Positions 47,889-56,135 of a DNA stretch of 64,000 bases are shown in pieces; within the stretch, counting starts at the first letter, position 1, and every line of letters begins with the position of its first letter. The stretch comes from Planctomycetia bacterium (GTDB lineage Bacteria > Planctomycetota > Phycisphaerae > UBA1845 > UTPLA1), in the NCBI GenBank assembly GCA_015200345.1, contig CP054187.1, forward strand, positions 1,224,470-1,288,469, given 5' to 3'. The notes beneath the pieces are model-generated. The model did not search any database, was not told the DNA's origin, and worked only from the letters and a program-made list of their open reading frames with translations. Position numbers and translations under genes: made by a program.

Positions 47889-47918
47889 CGTGTTGACGTT
47901 TCGACGTGTTGACGTTTC
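47889..47918 (+). promoter_or_regulatory. Tandem 14-bp repeat CGTGTTGACGTTTC upstream of a lipoprotein gene
   Basis: Two exact copies (47889-47902 and 47905-47918) have a 16-bp period and each contains TTGAC. They end 16 bp before the ATG at 47935 and just before the AAGGGGGGAG ribosome site. They may form a regulator site or a repeated -35 element. Confidence 0.5.
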
Positions 47919-47934
47919 CAAAGGGGGGAGACAC

Positions 47935-48744
47935 ATGCTGGGGATCCATCGCCTGCATCACTACACTTGTCTGGCTGTCCTCGCGCTCGGCGTGACGACC
48001 GCCGTCGGCTGCCACAAGCCCGAGAAGTGGTCGTACACCGGACCGCGCGTCTATCTCATCGAAGGCACGCCCGATGAGGAATCCGACGGCCTCGAATACG
48101 TCCGCAATCAGCTCGTCGCGCAGGAAATCAACGCAAAAATGTACACGCCCGACGACTGGCTCCGCATCGTCGTCGACATCGACGCCAAGCCCGATGAAGA
48201 AGTCATCCTCGTCGGCCACGGCCACGGCGCATTCCTGGCGACACAAGTCGTCCGCCACTACGCGCAGCACCACAAGACAAAGCACATCGAAGCCGTCTAC
48301 ACGCTCGATGCCTTCAACAAGGACTGGCCGCACAACGCACAGGAACGCGGCGACGCGGACGAGCATTGCAAGCCCATGCAGACGCCCATCGGCCACAACG
48401 CCCTGCGCGTCCGCAATTACAACCAGACCAATCCCGACTCCAAGCGCTGGGGCAGCGATCTCGTCTCCACGCGCGGCTCGAACATCGCCGAAGAGCATCC
48501 CTACTACTGGTACGACGATTACTGGGATCGCCGCGAAGTCACCGGCCAAACGCTGCGCGAAGAAGTCACCAGCCAGGGCGTGACCCACGAAACGATTGAC
48601 AACGCCCCCAGATTGGTCCAACGTATCGTCCGGCAGTGCCGCAGGTCGGCCCTCTCGCCGTTCCACTACACGCCGCCCGAGCATCACCCGGATGTCAAGC
48701 CGAAGAAAGCACCGCAAAGCCGATCGCAGCGAAAAGCGGGCTAA
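47935..48744 (+). CDS. Lipoprotein with alpha/beta-hydrolase-like core lacking the nucleophile Ser
   Basis: GGGGAG 5 nt before the ATG supports the start. The 269-residue product has a lipoprotein signal ending GC (ALGVTTAVGC). Its core resembles an alpha/beta hydrolase up to VILVGHGHGAFLATQVVRHY, where the nucleophile elbow GxSxG reads GHGHG: the Ser is Gly, so ordinary serine hydrolysis is unlikely. The C-terminus is basic and probably disordered. It could be a binding or scaffold protein of the envelope. It precedes the chimeric membrane protein gene by 58 bp. Confidence 0.8.
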   Translation: MLGIHRLHHYTCLAVLALGVTTAVGCHKPEKWSYTGPRVYLIEGTPDEESDGLEYVRNQLVAQEINAKMYTPDDWLRIVVDIDAKPDEEVILVGHGHGAFLATQVVRHYAQHHKTKHIEAVYTLDAFNKDWPHNAQERGDADEHCKPMQTPIGHNALRVRNYNQTNPDSKRWGSDLVSTRGSNIAEEHPYYWYDDYWDRREVTGQTLREEVTSQGVTHETIDNAPRLVQRIVRQCRRSALSPFHYTPPEHHPDVKPKKAPQSRSQRKAG

Positions 48745-48802
48745 TTCCGGCGAATCATGTAACGTCCGAGCCGGATCCGAAGCAGTCCGAACCGGGTCAG
48801 TC

Positions 48803-50533
48803 ATGACCCGGAATGGTCGAAGCGCGGCGAACGCTTCCGTTCCCGCGTGGCTCGGCTGGAAACGAAACATCCTCTACGCGGCGCTGGCGGCCCTCGTCAG
48901 CGCCGGTTTTATTTATCAACTCACGCGGCCGCACAGCCTGCTCGGCGGCATCCTCGGATGGGAACTCGAACGCATCGACGATGCCTCGCGCGACGGAGCT
49001 GCCACCCGGACCGGCGCGATCACCTGGGCCGGCCTCTTCGCGCAGCTCGAACGAAAAATGCCCACGCTGCCCGACGCCCGTCCGCGCGCCGGCACCGCCC
49101 AACTCATCGCCGCCGTCGAGGCCGTTCAGCGCGGGAAAATTTTGGCCGCAGTCGCCGCCGAGCGATTCGCGCCCGCCGAAGACGCTGCGACGTTCAATCT
49201 GGTCGCACGACTCGCCTATGCCTGGATCCGCGATCGCGCCACGCCTCCTCACTCGCCCGATCCCATTGCACGCTTCCATGCCATGGCGGCCGTCCTCGAC
49301 GCCCAGCCGCCGGCCACGACCTCGACGCTTTACAACGACCCGCTGCACGACGCCTGGCGCGACGTGCTGCAAACCGCGATCCGACGGCAGGACGTCATCG
49401 CCTCCTGCGTGCGGAACTACCGCCACTTCGACATCCGCGAACACTACGCCGCCCTGCCGACGATTCACGCCACGCTCACCGCGCTGGCCCGCGATCTGCA
49501 CTCCGCCGGCCACACCCCGCAAGCCGAAACCACCCGCCAATGGCTCGACCGCGCCTACATGGGCCTGATCGACAACGAACGCGACTACGCCACCCGCCTC
49601 CTCGCCGCCGAGCTGCTCGCCGATGTCCGCGCGGCCGACTTCTACACCGCCGCGCCGAACCACCACCGTCCGAGCAAGCTGCGCGAGGCGTTTCACGAGC
49701 AGGCAAAGGAGTGCAAGTCGGACCTCGTAGACTTATATAAAGCCCCCAGGGCTACGCCTTCGTCAGGTCACATGAGCGATAGTGCCCTCGCATATTGTAT
49801 GGGCCTTGCTGCCGCAACGATTGGGGCTGTGGTAGCTCTCGTCTGCCAAGTGTTGGCATATTCGCTGCGTTTTGTTTCCCATCGGCTTGGCTCCGAGCGA
49901 AGTGTTAACTCTGCAACCATTATGCCAGAGAAAGCGCACTTGTGGATTTCAATGTTGGGTCCGATTTTGGTATTTGGCTTCTTTGGAAGAGCAACCCCCT
50001 TCTTGTTGGGTCAGTCCGGTTCGATTGAAGGATATGTCGTTCGCCTTGCCGTTATTGCAACCATCGCTGCAATAAGCATGAGCCTTGTATCCGCCAGAGT
50101 AACGAAATTAAACGCGCCGGCGGCAAACATGCTTGGCCTCGCGGCGATCGTTTGTCTGACATTGGTGCTTTTTCTCGAACCTGAAGGTGGTCTTTGGCCA
50201 GCCTTGCGAGTACTGGATATTGGCTTTGGCGCATTGCCAGTGATTGGTTCAGTGTTGCTCCTGGCGGTAATCACAACAACAGTTGCAATAGGCGATTCGC
50301 TTCGCAACGTTTTCTCTGTTTTTGTCCGCACGTGGATCATAGGTGGGATTTGTTGTTACGGGTCTTACCAATTGCTTTACAATCTGGATGAACAGTATCG
50401 AAACACGGTATCCGTCCATCGTTACGACGAAATTGCCGCGCGGCTTGGCTCCGATTGGAAATCGCTGCTGCCGCCAGCCGTGAACAGCACGTCGAGTGTT
50501 CCAGCACCTGCCTCGACGAGACCCTCCCCATGA
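48803..50533 (+). CDS. Polytopic membrane protein of unknown function with two compositionally different halves
   Basis: The ATG at 48803 gives 576 residues. The N-terminal half has one transmembrane helix (about 21-40) and an Ala/Arg-rich helical soluble domain (about 60-310). The C-terminal half (about 325-550) has seven or so membrane helices, including ALAYCMGLAAATIGAVVALV and WISMLGPILVFGFFG. The DNA changes abruptly near 49735 from very GC-rich to clearly lower GC and returns near 50460, within one open frame. That suggests the membrane half was acquired or recombined in. The stop overlaps the cinA start by 4 bp (ATGA). No family is recognised. Confidence 0.8.
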   Translation: MTRNGRSAANASVPAWLGWKRNILYAALAALVSAGFIYQLTRPHSLLGGILGWELERIDDASRDGAATRTGAITWAGLFAQLERKMPTLPDARPRAGTAQLIAAVEAVQRGKILAAVAAERFAPAEDAATFNLVARLAYAWIRDRATPPHSPDPIARFHAMAAVLDAQPPATTSTLYNDPLHDAWRDVLQTAIRRQDVIASCVRNYRHFDIREHYAALPTIHATLTALARDLHSAGHTPQAETTRQWLDRAYMGLIDNERDYATRLLAAELLADVRAADFYTAAPNHHRPSKLREAFHEQAKECKSDLVDLYKAPRATPSSGHMSDSALAYCMGLAAATIGAVVALVCQVLAYSLRFVSHRLGSERSVNSATIMPEKAHLWISMLGPILVFGFFGRATPFLLGQSGSIEGYVVRLAVIATIAAISMSLVSARVTKLNAPAANMLGLAAIVCLTLVLFLEPEGGLWPALRVLDIGFGALPVIGSVLLLAVITTTVAIGDSLRNVFSVFVRTWIIGGICCYGSYQLLYNLDEQYRNTVSVHRYDEIAARLGSDWKSLLPPAVNSTSSVPAPASTRPSP

Positions 50534-51951
50534 ACGCCCAACTCATCAGCATCGGCACCGAACTCACGATGGGCCAGACCATCGACACCAACGCCGCGTG
50601 GCTGGCGCAGCAGCTCGCCGCCGTCGGCATCGAGTGCGATCGTCACGTCACGGTCCCAGACGACCTCGCGCCGATCACGCGCGCCATCCGCGAAGCCGCC
50701 GGCGAGGCCGACCTGCTGCTCATCACCGGCGGACTCGGCCCCACCGTGGACGACCTCACGCGCCAGGCCCTCGCCGACGCCGCCGGCGTGCCGCTTGAGT
50801 TTCGCCCCGAATGCCTCGCCGCCATCGAGGCCTTCTTCGCCCACCGCAATCGCCCCATGCATCCGCAGAACCGCGTGCAGGCCATGATCCCCGCCGGCTT
50901 CAGCCCCATCGACAACACCTGCGGCACCGCCCCCGGCATGACCGGACGTCTAAAAAAGTCTATCGTCTTTGTCATGCCCGGCGTCCCGCGCGAGATGAAA
51001 ACCATGTTCGCACGCGACGTCCTCCCCGCCATTCACGCCGCATCCCCCTCTCCCTCCCAGGGAGAGGGCCGGAGTGAGGGTCCAACGCCTGCGCGACATG
51101 CCACCGTCATCCTCCAGCGCGTCATACGCACCTTCGGCATGCCCGAGGCCGAGGTCGGCGAAAAAATCGCCGATCTCATGGCCCGCGGCCGAAACCCCAC
51201 CGTCGGCACCAGCGCAGCCGACCTGATCATCTCCATCCGCATCAACGCCCGCGCCGAATCCGAACTTGCCGCCCGAGCGCTGATCGACCACGACGCCGAT
51301 GAAATCCACCGACGACTCGGCATCGCCGTCTTCGGCGAGGGCGACGACACCATCTCCGACGCTGCCGCGCGGCTGCTCATCGCACAGAAGAAAACCATCG
51401 CCACGGCGGAATCCTGCACCGGAGGCCTCATCGCCAAGCGCCTCACCGACGTGCCCGGCAGCAGCGCCTACTTCATCCAATCGTTCGTCACGTATTCAAA
51501 CGACGCCAAGCAGCGGCTGCTCGAGATCCCCGCCGAACTCCTCGCCGCGCACGGCGCGGTCAGCCCCGAGATCGCGCAGGCCATGGCCGCCAACTGCCGC
51601 CGACTGGCCGGCACCGATTTCGCCCTCTCTGCCACCGGCATCGCCGGCCCCACCGGCGGCACGACCGACAAACCCGTCGGGCTGGTGTACATTGCGCTTG
51701 CCCAATCTGGCTCATCAACGAGCCATGCGAACGCGACAAACTCTGAACTGCCAATGAGCCGCGGGACATCATCGAGCCGCGGGCTTCAGCCCGCGCGGCC
51801 GATCCAACACGAGCGAACGCCCGATTCCGATTGCAGCGTCTGCGTCAAGGAACTTCGTTTCGGCGAATCGCTCACCCGCGACGAAATCCGCGATCGCACC
51901 GCCAAAGCGGCGATCAATTTGCTGCGCTTGGCGTTGTTACAAGCGCCATGA
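50530..51951 (+). CDS. cinA: CinA-family protein (competence/damage-inducible; nicotinamide-nucleotide amidohydrolase type)
   Basis: The 473-residue protein has an N-terminal MoCF/COG1058 domain (SIGTELTMGQTIDTNAAWLA, LLITGGLGPTVDDLTRQAL, MPGVPREMKTMF). The C-terminal amidohydrolase domain has TIATAESCTGGLIAKRLTDV and FALSATGIAGPTGG. It repairs or recycles nicotinamide nucleotides (NMN deamidation, ADP-ribose hydrolysis in homologues). Two in-frame inserts break the normal pattern. Residues ~172-190 (SPSPSQGEGRSEGP) are encoded by a palindromic repeat. Residues ~393-436 before VKELRFGESLTRDEI include SSRGLQPARP from another palindrome. Expression is coupled to the upstream membrane protein by the ATGA overlap. 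Confidence 0.95.
   Translation: MNAQLISIGTELTMGQTIDTNAAWLAQQLAAVGIECDRHVTVPDDLAPITRAIREAAGEADLLLITGGLGPTVDDLTRQALADAAGVPLEFRPECLAAIEAFFAHRNRPMHPQNRVQAMIPAGFSPIDNTCGTAPGMTGRLKKSIVFVMPGVPREMKTMFARDVLPAIHAASPSPSQGEGRSEGPTPARHATVILQRVIRTFGMPEAEVGEKIADLMARGRNPTVGTSAADLIISIRINARAESELAARALIDHDADEIHRRLGIAVFGEGDDTISDAAARLLIAQKKTIATAESCTGGLIAKRLTDVPGSSAYFIQSFVTYSNDAKQRLLEIPAELLAAHGAVSPEIAQAMAANCRRLAGTDFALSATGIAGPTGGTTDKPVGLVYIALAQSGSSTSHANATNSELPMSRGTSSSRGLQPARPIQHERTPDSDCSVCVKELRFGESLTRDEIRDRTAKAAINLLRLALLQAP
51044..51083 (+). repeat. Palindromic element inserted in frame in cinA
   Basis: CCCTCTCCCT-CCC-AGGGAGAGGG forms a perfect 10-bp hairpin followed by CCGGAGTGAGGGTCC. It is translated as SPSPSQGEGRSEG. 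A close relative lies inside gatB at 53606. Confidence 0.85.
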
Positions 51952-52013
51952 GTTTGCATCGCCGCGCGGGCTGAAGCCCGCGGCTCGTTATGGTAACGCG
52001 GCTCATTGCCGGC
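51749..52013. repeat. Pair of ~51-bp inverted repeats across the cinA stop codon (REPIN-like)
   Basis: The 26-bp word at 51774-51799 (GAGCCGCGGGCTTCAGCC...) recurs exactly as its reverse complement at 51961-51986. Similarity extends outward through a second CAATGAGCCGCG word to about 51749 and 52013. Each arm is itself a palindrome (CGCGGGCT-TC-AGCCCGCG). One arm lies in the cinA coding region, the other just past its stop, 160 bp apart. Confidence 0.8.
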
Positions 52014-52299
52014 TGCCGCGTTACAAACCACGGCGTTGCAGGAGTTGCCGCACGCGGCTGCAACTCGTCCGGCCCATCGATCTTGTCCATCCGATGATCG
52101 CGCCGTTTGTTATGATCGCGCCGCTTGTTAAGCTCGTGCCGTTTCTGCGTGACCTCGTGCTTGTTGAATGCTCGCCCGCATCTTGCGCCGCCTGCCACCA
52201 CAACCTCACCGGCAACGTCAACGGCATCTGTTCGGAGCGTGGAACTCCGCTGCCGGCGAACCATCCAAATCGCGACCAGTAACCGTTAGAATCCTCACC
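51952..52299. other. cinA-gatB spacer with repeat arm, 18-bp tandem duplication and a zinc-ribbon remnant
   Basis: The spacer holds one arm of the inverted repeat pair (to 52013), a tandem duplication of 18 bp (52094-52111 and 52112-52129, ATGATCGCGCCG-x-TTGTT) and a possible remnant gene at 52094-52282. No terminator was recognised. Confidence 0.55.
52094..52282 (+). pseudogene. Possible remnant of a zinc-ribbon protein
   Basis: The 62-codon frame contains CAACHHNLTGNVNGICSERG followed by TPLP. This closely follows the C-x2-C-x-YNLTGN-SG-CPECGTP zinc ribbon often seen in planctomycete membrane proteins. The last Cys of the second pair is Arg, so zinc binding would be broken. The first third is a repeat-derived hydrophobic stretch. 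It is probably decayed, though a short functional protein cannot be excluded. Confidence 0.4.
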
Positions 52300-53928
52300 A
52301 TGCAAATCCGCCCCATCATCGGCATGGAGATTCACGTCCAGCTCGCCACGCGCACCAAGCTGTTCTGCCCATGCCCCCTGGAATTCGCTGCCGAACCGAA
52401 CTCACGCGTCTGCCCCGTGTGCCTCGGCCTGCCCGGCTCGCTGCCGGTGATGAATCGTCGTGCGTACGAATTGGCCGTGCGCGCGGCCCTTGCCCTGGGC
52501 TGCCGCATCGCGCCGTTCACCAAGTGGGATCGCAAAAGCTACTTCTACCCCGACCTGCCCAAGAACTATCAGATCAGCCAGTATGACTTGCCCCTCTCGT
52601 TTGATGGCGTGTTTGAAATGCCGATGACGGCGGAGGTTCCACCGGTTCAAAGCCGGAACCACCGCCAGGATGGCCATTCCGTGCGCCGCATCGGCATCAT
52701 TCGCGCGCACCTCGAAGAAGACGCCGGCAAGAATCTGCACGAAGGCGTCGACTACTCGCGCGTCGACCTCAACCGCGCCGGCACGCCCCTGCTCGAAATC
52801 GTCACCCGGCCCGACCTTGCATCCGCCGATGAGTGCTACACCTTCGCCGTCGAATTGCAGCGACTCGTCAAATTCCTCGGCGTCTCCGAAGCCAACATGC
52901 AGAAAGGGCAGATGCGCTTCGAGCCGAACGTCAACCTCGCCATCACCCACGACGGCCGCGAATACCGAACGCCGATCAGCGAGATCAAGAACCTCAACAG
53001 CTTCCGCTCGGTGCGATTGGCCGTGGAATACGAAATCAAGCGACAGACCGCCGCGTGGCAGGACGACCACGACTACACGCTCGAGCGGCTCGGCAAGATG
53101 AACTTCGGCTGGGACGACGAGCGCGAGGTGACAGAGTTTCAGCGCGGCAAGGAGGAGTCGCACGACTATCGCTATTTCCCCGACCCCGATCTGGTGCCCG
53201 TCACGCCCGACCCGGCGTGGGTCGAGCAGCAGCGCAGCGAAATCGGCGAGCTGCCGCTGGCCCGCAGGGCCCGGCTGATCCGAGATTACGGCGTGACGGA
53301 AAAAGACTGCGAAATTCTGCTCGCCGATCGCGCGACAGCCGAACTGTTCGACACCGTCGTGACGACCGGTGTGGACGCGCGAACCGTTATCAAGCAATTT
53401 GTCGGTATATGGAACAACCTGGCGTCAGCCGCGAACAACACCATTGCCGGCCTCGGCGTTCCCGCTAAACACGTCGCCGATCTGGCCCGTGCCGTGCAGG
53501 ACGGCGCCATCAGCCCGTCTGCCGCCGCAACCATCGCAGAGCAACTCGCCGCTCCGACGCGCTGGGACGCCGATCCGAGCCGCGACCGCGAGGCAGCGGG
53601 TTCAACCCCCTCTCCCTCCCGGGGAGAGGGCCGGGATGCGGGCGTCCCGGGCAATCTCGACAAGACTCAATCCGTCCTCGACCTCGCCCGCGAACTCGGC
53701 CTCCTGCAAGTCCGCGACGAATCCGCCACGCAGGCCTGGGTTGACGAAGCCTTCGCGACCAATCCGCAAGCCGTCGCCGACGCCCTCGGCGACAACGAAC
53801 GCAAAGCCAAAGCCGCCCCGGGCTTCCTCCGCGGCCAGGTCATGAAGCTCTCCGGCGGCAAGGCCGACCCGAAACTGACGGGGGAGTTGATTGAGCGAAA
53901 GCTGGCGGCGTTGAAGCAGCAGAAATGA
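52300..53928 (+). CDS. gatB: Aspartyl/glutamyl-tRNA(Asn/Gln) amidotransferase subunit B
   Basis: The 542-residue protein is the tRNA-binding kinase subunit of GatCAB, which converts Glu-tRNA(Gln) or Asp-tRNA(Asn) to the amidated form. The start MQIRPIIGMEIHVQLATRTK matches the family. The zinc-site region CPCP...CPVCLGLPG, KSYFYPDLPKNYQIS, DLNRAGTPLLEIVT, ISEIKNLNSFRSV and SHDYRYFPDPDL are present. The C-terminal tail domain (about 395-540) has an in-frame insertion at residues ~433-450 (STPSPSRGEGRDAG) encoded by a palindromic element. gatA and gatC are not in the window. Confidence 0.97.
   Translation: MQIRPIIGMEIHVQLATRTKLFCPCPLEFAAEPNSRVCPVCLGLPGSLPVMNRRAYELAVRAALALGCRIAPFTKWDRKSYFYPDLPKNYQISQYDLPLSFDGVFEMPMTAEVPPVQSRNHRQDGHSVRRIGIIRAHLEEDAGKNLHEGVDYSRVDLNRAGTPLLEIVTRPDLASADECYTFAVELQRLVKFLGVSEANMQKGQMRFEPNVNLAITHDGREYRTPISEIKNLNSFRSVRLAVEYEIKRQTAAWQDDHDYTLERLGKMNFGWDDEREVTEFQRGKEESHDYRYFPDPDLVPVTPDPAWVEQQRSEIGELPLARRARLIRDYGVTEKDCEILLADRATAELFDTVVTTGVDARTVIKQFVGIWNNLASAANNTIAGLGVPAKHVADLARAVQDGAISPSAAATIAEQLAAPTRWDADPSRDREAAGSTPSPSRGEGRDAGVPGNLDKTQSVLDLARELGLLQVRDESATQAWVDEAFATNPQAVADALGDNERKAKAAPGFLRGQVMKLSGGKADPKLTGELIERKLAALKQQK
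53606..53647 (+). repeat. Palindromic element inserted in frame in gatB
   Basis: CCCTCTCCCTCCCGGGGAGAGGG forms an 8-9 bp hairpin, followed by CCGGGATGCGGGCGTCC. It is the same family as the element in cinA and is translated in the same frame as TPSPSRGEGRDAG. Confidence 0.85.
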
Positions 53929-54095
53929 CTTGTTGCCTCGATGTGCTGCAACGTCTCAAGATTCCGGTGATATCAGCTTGGTAGGGATATCAAACAAGAT
54001 CGGCTTCGCATGACGACCACATCCCGAAGGGCGTCAATCGACGTGGTCGCGCCGGGTTAAGAAAATCACGACCAAGAACGCTGGAAGTCGCTCTG

Positions 54096-55724
54096 CTATC
54101 GAACCCGCAACACGAGATAGTATTCGTCCGACCGGTCGCGAAGCTTCAACCGCACGCCGCGGGCCAGTGCCTCCGGCGTCAGCACAGCCGCGAGGTCGTC
54201 CAGCAACCGCACCGGCTTGTCGTTCGCCCGGACGATCACCATGCCGCGGCGCAGCCGGCAGGCCCACGCTTCCGACGCCGGATCGACCGACGTGATCAGC
54301 ACGCCGTCCTCAATTGACGACGGCAGTCGATACTTCCGCCCAAGCTCCGGCGTCAGCGTCGCGCCCTCAAACCCCCAGGTCGACTCGGTCCCCTCTCGAC
54401 CCCGGGACGCTTCTGCCGGCGCGCCGTCCCCTGACGGTTCAGCCGAATCGCCTTCCAACTCGTCCGATACGCCGTCCTCTTCCGCCGATCCCGCGCTGCC
54501 GGGTTCTCCCTCGGATGGCGCCGAATCACCCGACGGGCCTGACCCACCCTGTCGATACAGTTCTTCCAATTTGATCGTCGTTCGGAAATTCCGCGGCTGT
54601 TCCATCACCTTCACGTGCAGCGTCTGCTCACGGCTCTTGCGCCAAACCTTCAACGCCACGTCCGAGCCGGGCTGCGTCTCTGCGATGATCTGCTGCAACT
54701 GTTCGCGCGAACGAACCGGCAGCCCGTTGATCGACAGCACGATGTCCTCGGATCGCAATCCCCCACGCGCCGCCGGAGAATCCTCCCCGACCCGTCGGAT
54801 CAACACCCCGGCCACTTCCGACAGGCCGTAACCCGACGCCGTCTGCTCATCGACCGGGTCGATCTCGACACCAAGGTAGCCGCGCACCACCTTCTCCCCC
54901 GTCTTCAGCACGTTGGCAATCCGCCGCACGGTGTTCGACGGTATCGCAAAGCCCACGCCCTGATGCCCGCCGCTGTCGGTCGCAATGGCGACGTTGATGC
55001 CGACAATCTCACCCCGCGCGCTGATCAGCGGACCGCCCGAATTCCCCGGATTGATCGGCGCGTCCGTCTGAATCCAGTTCTTGTAATCAATATCGACGTC
55101 GATGTCGTCGTTCCGACCGATCGCCGACACGATCCCATGCGACACGCTGTGACCCAGGCGGAACGGACTGCCGATCGCCAGCACGATGTGGCCGACGCGC
55201 ACGGCGTCGCTGTCGCCGAACCGCGCCGCCTTCAGCCCTTTCGCGTTGATCCGAATCACCGCAAGATCCGTCTTCGGATCCGTCGCCACCACCTCGGCAC
55301 GCAGCTTCCGACCGTCGGCCAGCGTCACCCGCACCGCATCGGCCCCGGCCACGACGTGATTGTTCGTCACGATGAATCCGTCGGCGTCGAAGATCACGCC
55401 GCTGCCGGTGCCGGTCACGGGAGAGAATTGATACGCCCCATCGGGAAACGCCTCGCGCAGCTCGCGATTCAGCCGCCGATTCGTCGCGACCGACGATATG
55501 TTGACAACCGTCGGCTTGACCGCCGCCGCGATCGACGCGAACGACTCCGACAACTGCTCCAGCCGCGACACCGCCTGGGCATCCGGACCGCCGTCCGACC
55601 CGACGCGATCCTGCGACCACGCCGCCGTCGACCATGCTGAACCGACCATCACCAAGCAGACCCCCCACGCTCGGAACGTGGCGAGAGGAATACCGATCTT
55701 CCGGCAAGTTGAACTTCGCTTCAT
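54096..55724 (-). CDS. degP: HtrA/Deg family serine protease with two PDZ domains
   Basis: The ATG at 55724 has GGAG 9 nt upstream and opens a long signal peptide (cleavage near residue 37, AAWSQ). The mature envelope protease has the triad His123 (TNNHVVAG), Asp153 (KTDLAVIR) and Ser229 (NPGNSGGPL). The first PDZ domain (about 270-370) and a second at the C-terminus (about 455-540) are separated by a long acidic, Gly/Ser/Glu-rich linker (about 390-450). This linker is unusual for DegP. It degrades or refolds damaged envelope proteins. The symbol is by family resemblance; DegQ or DegS-like roles are equally possible. Longer upstream frames are rejected. Confidence 0.95.
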   Translation of the reverse strand: MKRSSTCRKIGIPLATFRAWGVCLVMVGSAWSTAAWSQDRVGSDGGPDAQAVSRLEQLSESFASIAAAVKPTVVNISSVATNRRLNRELREAFPDGAYQFSPVTGTGSGVIFDADGFIVTNNHVVAGADAVRVTLADGRKLRAEVVATDPKTDLAVIRINAKGLKAARFGDSDAVRVGHIVLAIGSPFRLGHSVSHGIVSAIGRNDDIDVDIDYKNWIQTDAPINPGNSGGPLISARGEIVGINVAIATDSGGHQGVGFAIPSNTVRRIANVLKTGEKVVRGYLGVEIDPVDEQTASGYGLSEVAGVLIRRVGEDSPAARGGLRSEDIVLSINGLPVRSREQLQQIIAETQPGSDVALKVWRKSREQTLHVKVMEQPRNFRTTIKLEELYRQGGSGPSGDSAPSEGEPGSAGSAEEDGVSDELEGDSAEPSGDGAPAEASRGREGTESTWGFEGATLTPELGRKYRLPSSIEDGVLITSVDPASEAWACRLRRGMVIVRANDKPVRLLDDLAAVLTPEALARGVRLKLRDRSDEYYLVLRVR

Positions 55725-56135
55725 GGGTTGCCTCTCCAGGTCAACGGCGATGGGAACGCGAATTCTGAACGCCCCGCTTCGCCGCGACAAGCCCGCTCCC
55801 GCCCCGCCACCAAACGCGAGGCCGCCACCTCTACCCATTCTAGGCCGCTTCTCGCCTCTCCTATCGGGCGATCGGACAACGCGCGTCATCTTGAATCCAT
55901 GAGGAGATAAGGCCCGCGAGCTCGCTGTCCGCGGACGCAGACGTTTCGACCGCGTTAACGGACGCAACCCCCCGTCGCTCCACGGTTCTCCGGCGTCGAG
56001 AAACAGCCGGGAACCGCTTGGCACGGCCCAATCGAGCGCCGCATGGTCCGCGATGCCTGGGCAGCATCGCCGAAATGAGTGGGTGGAATCGCCACAGCCG
56101 CTGGCGGCCATGATCGCAAAGGCAGGCGCGGCGGC
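55725..56135. other. Leader/spacer between dnaA and the HtrA gene
   Basis: No gene is supported. A TAGAAT -10-like box on the minus strand (55837-55842) is placed to transcribe the protease gene with a ~105-nt leader. A weak TTGTCC lies upstream at a loose distance. The rest shows nothing recognisable. Confidence 0.4.
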
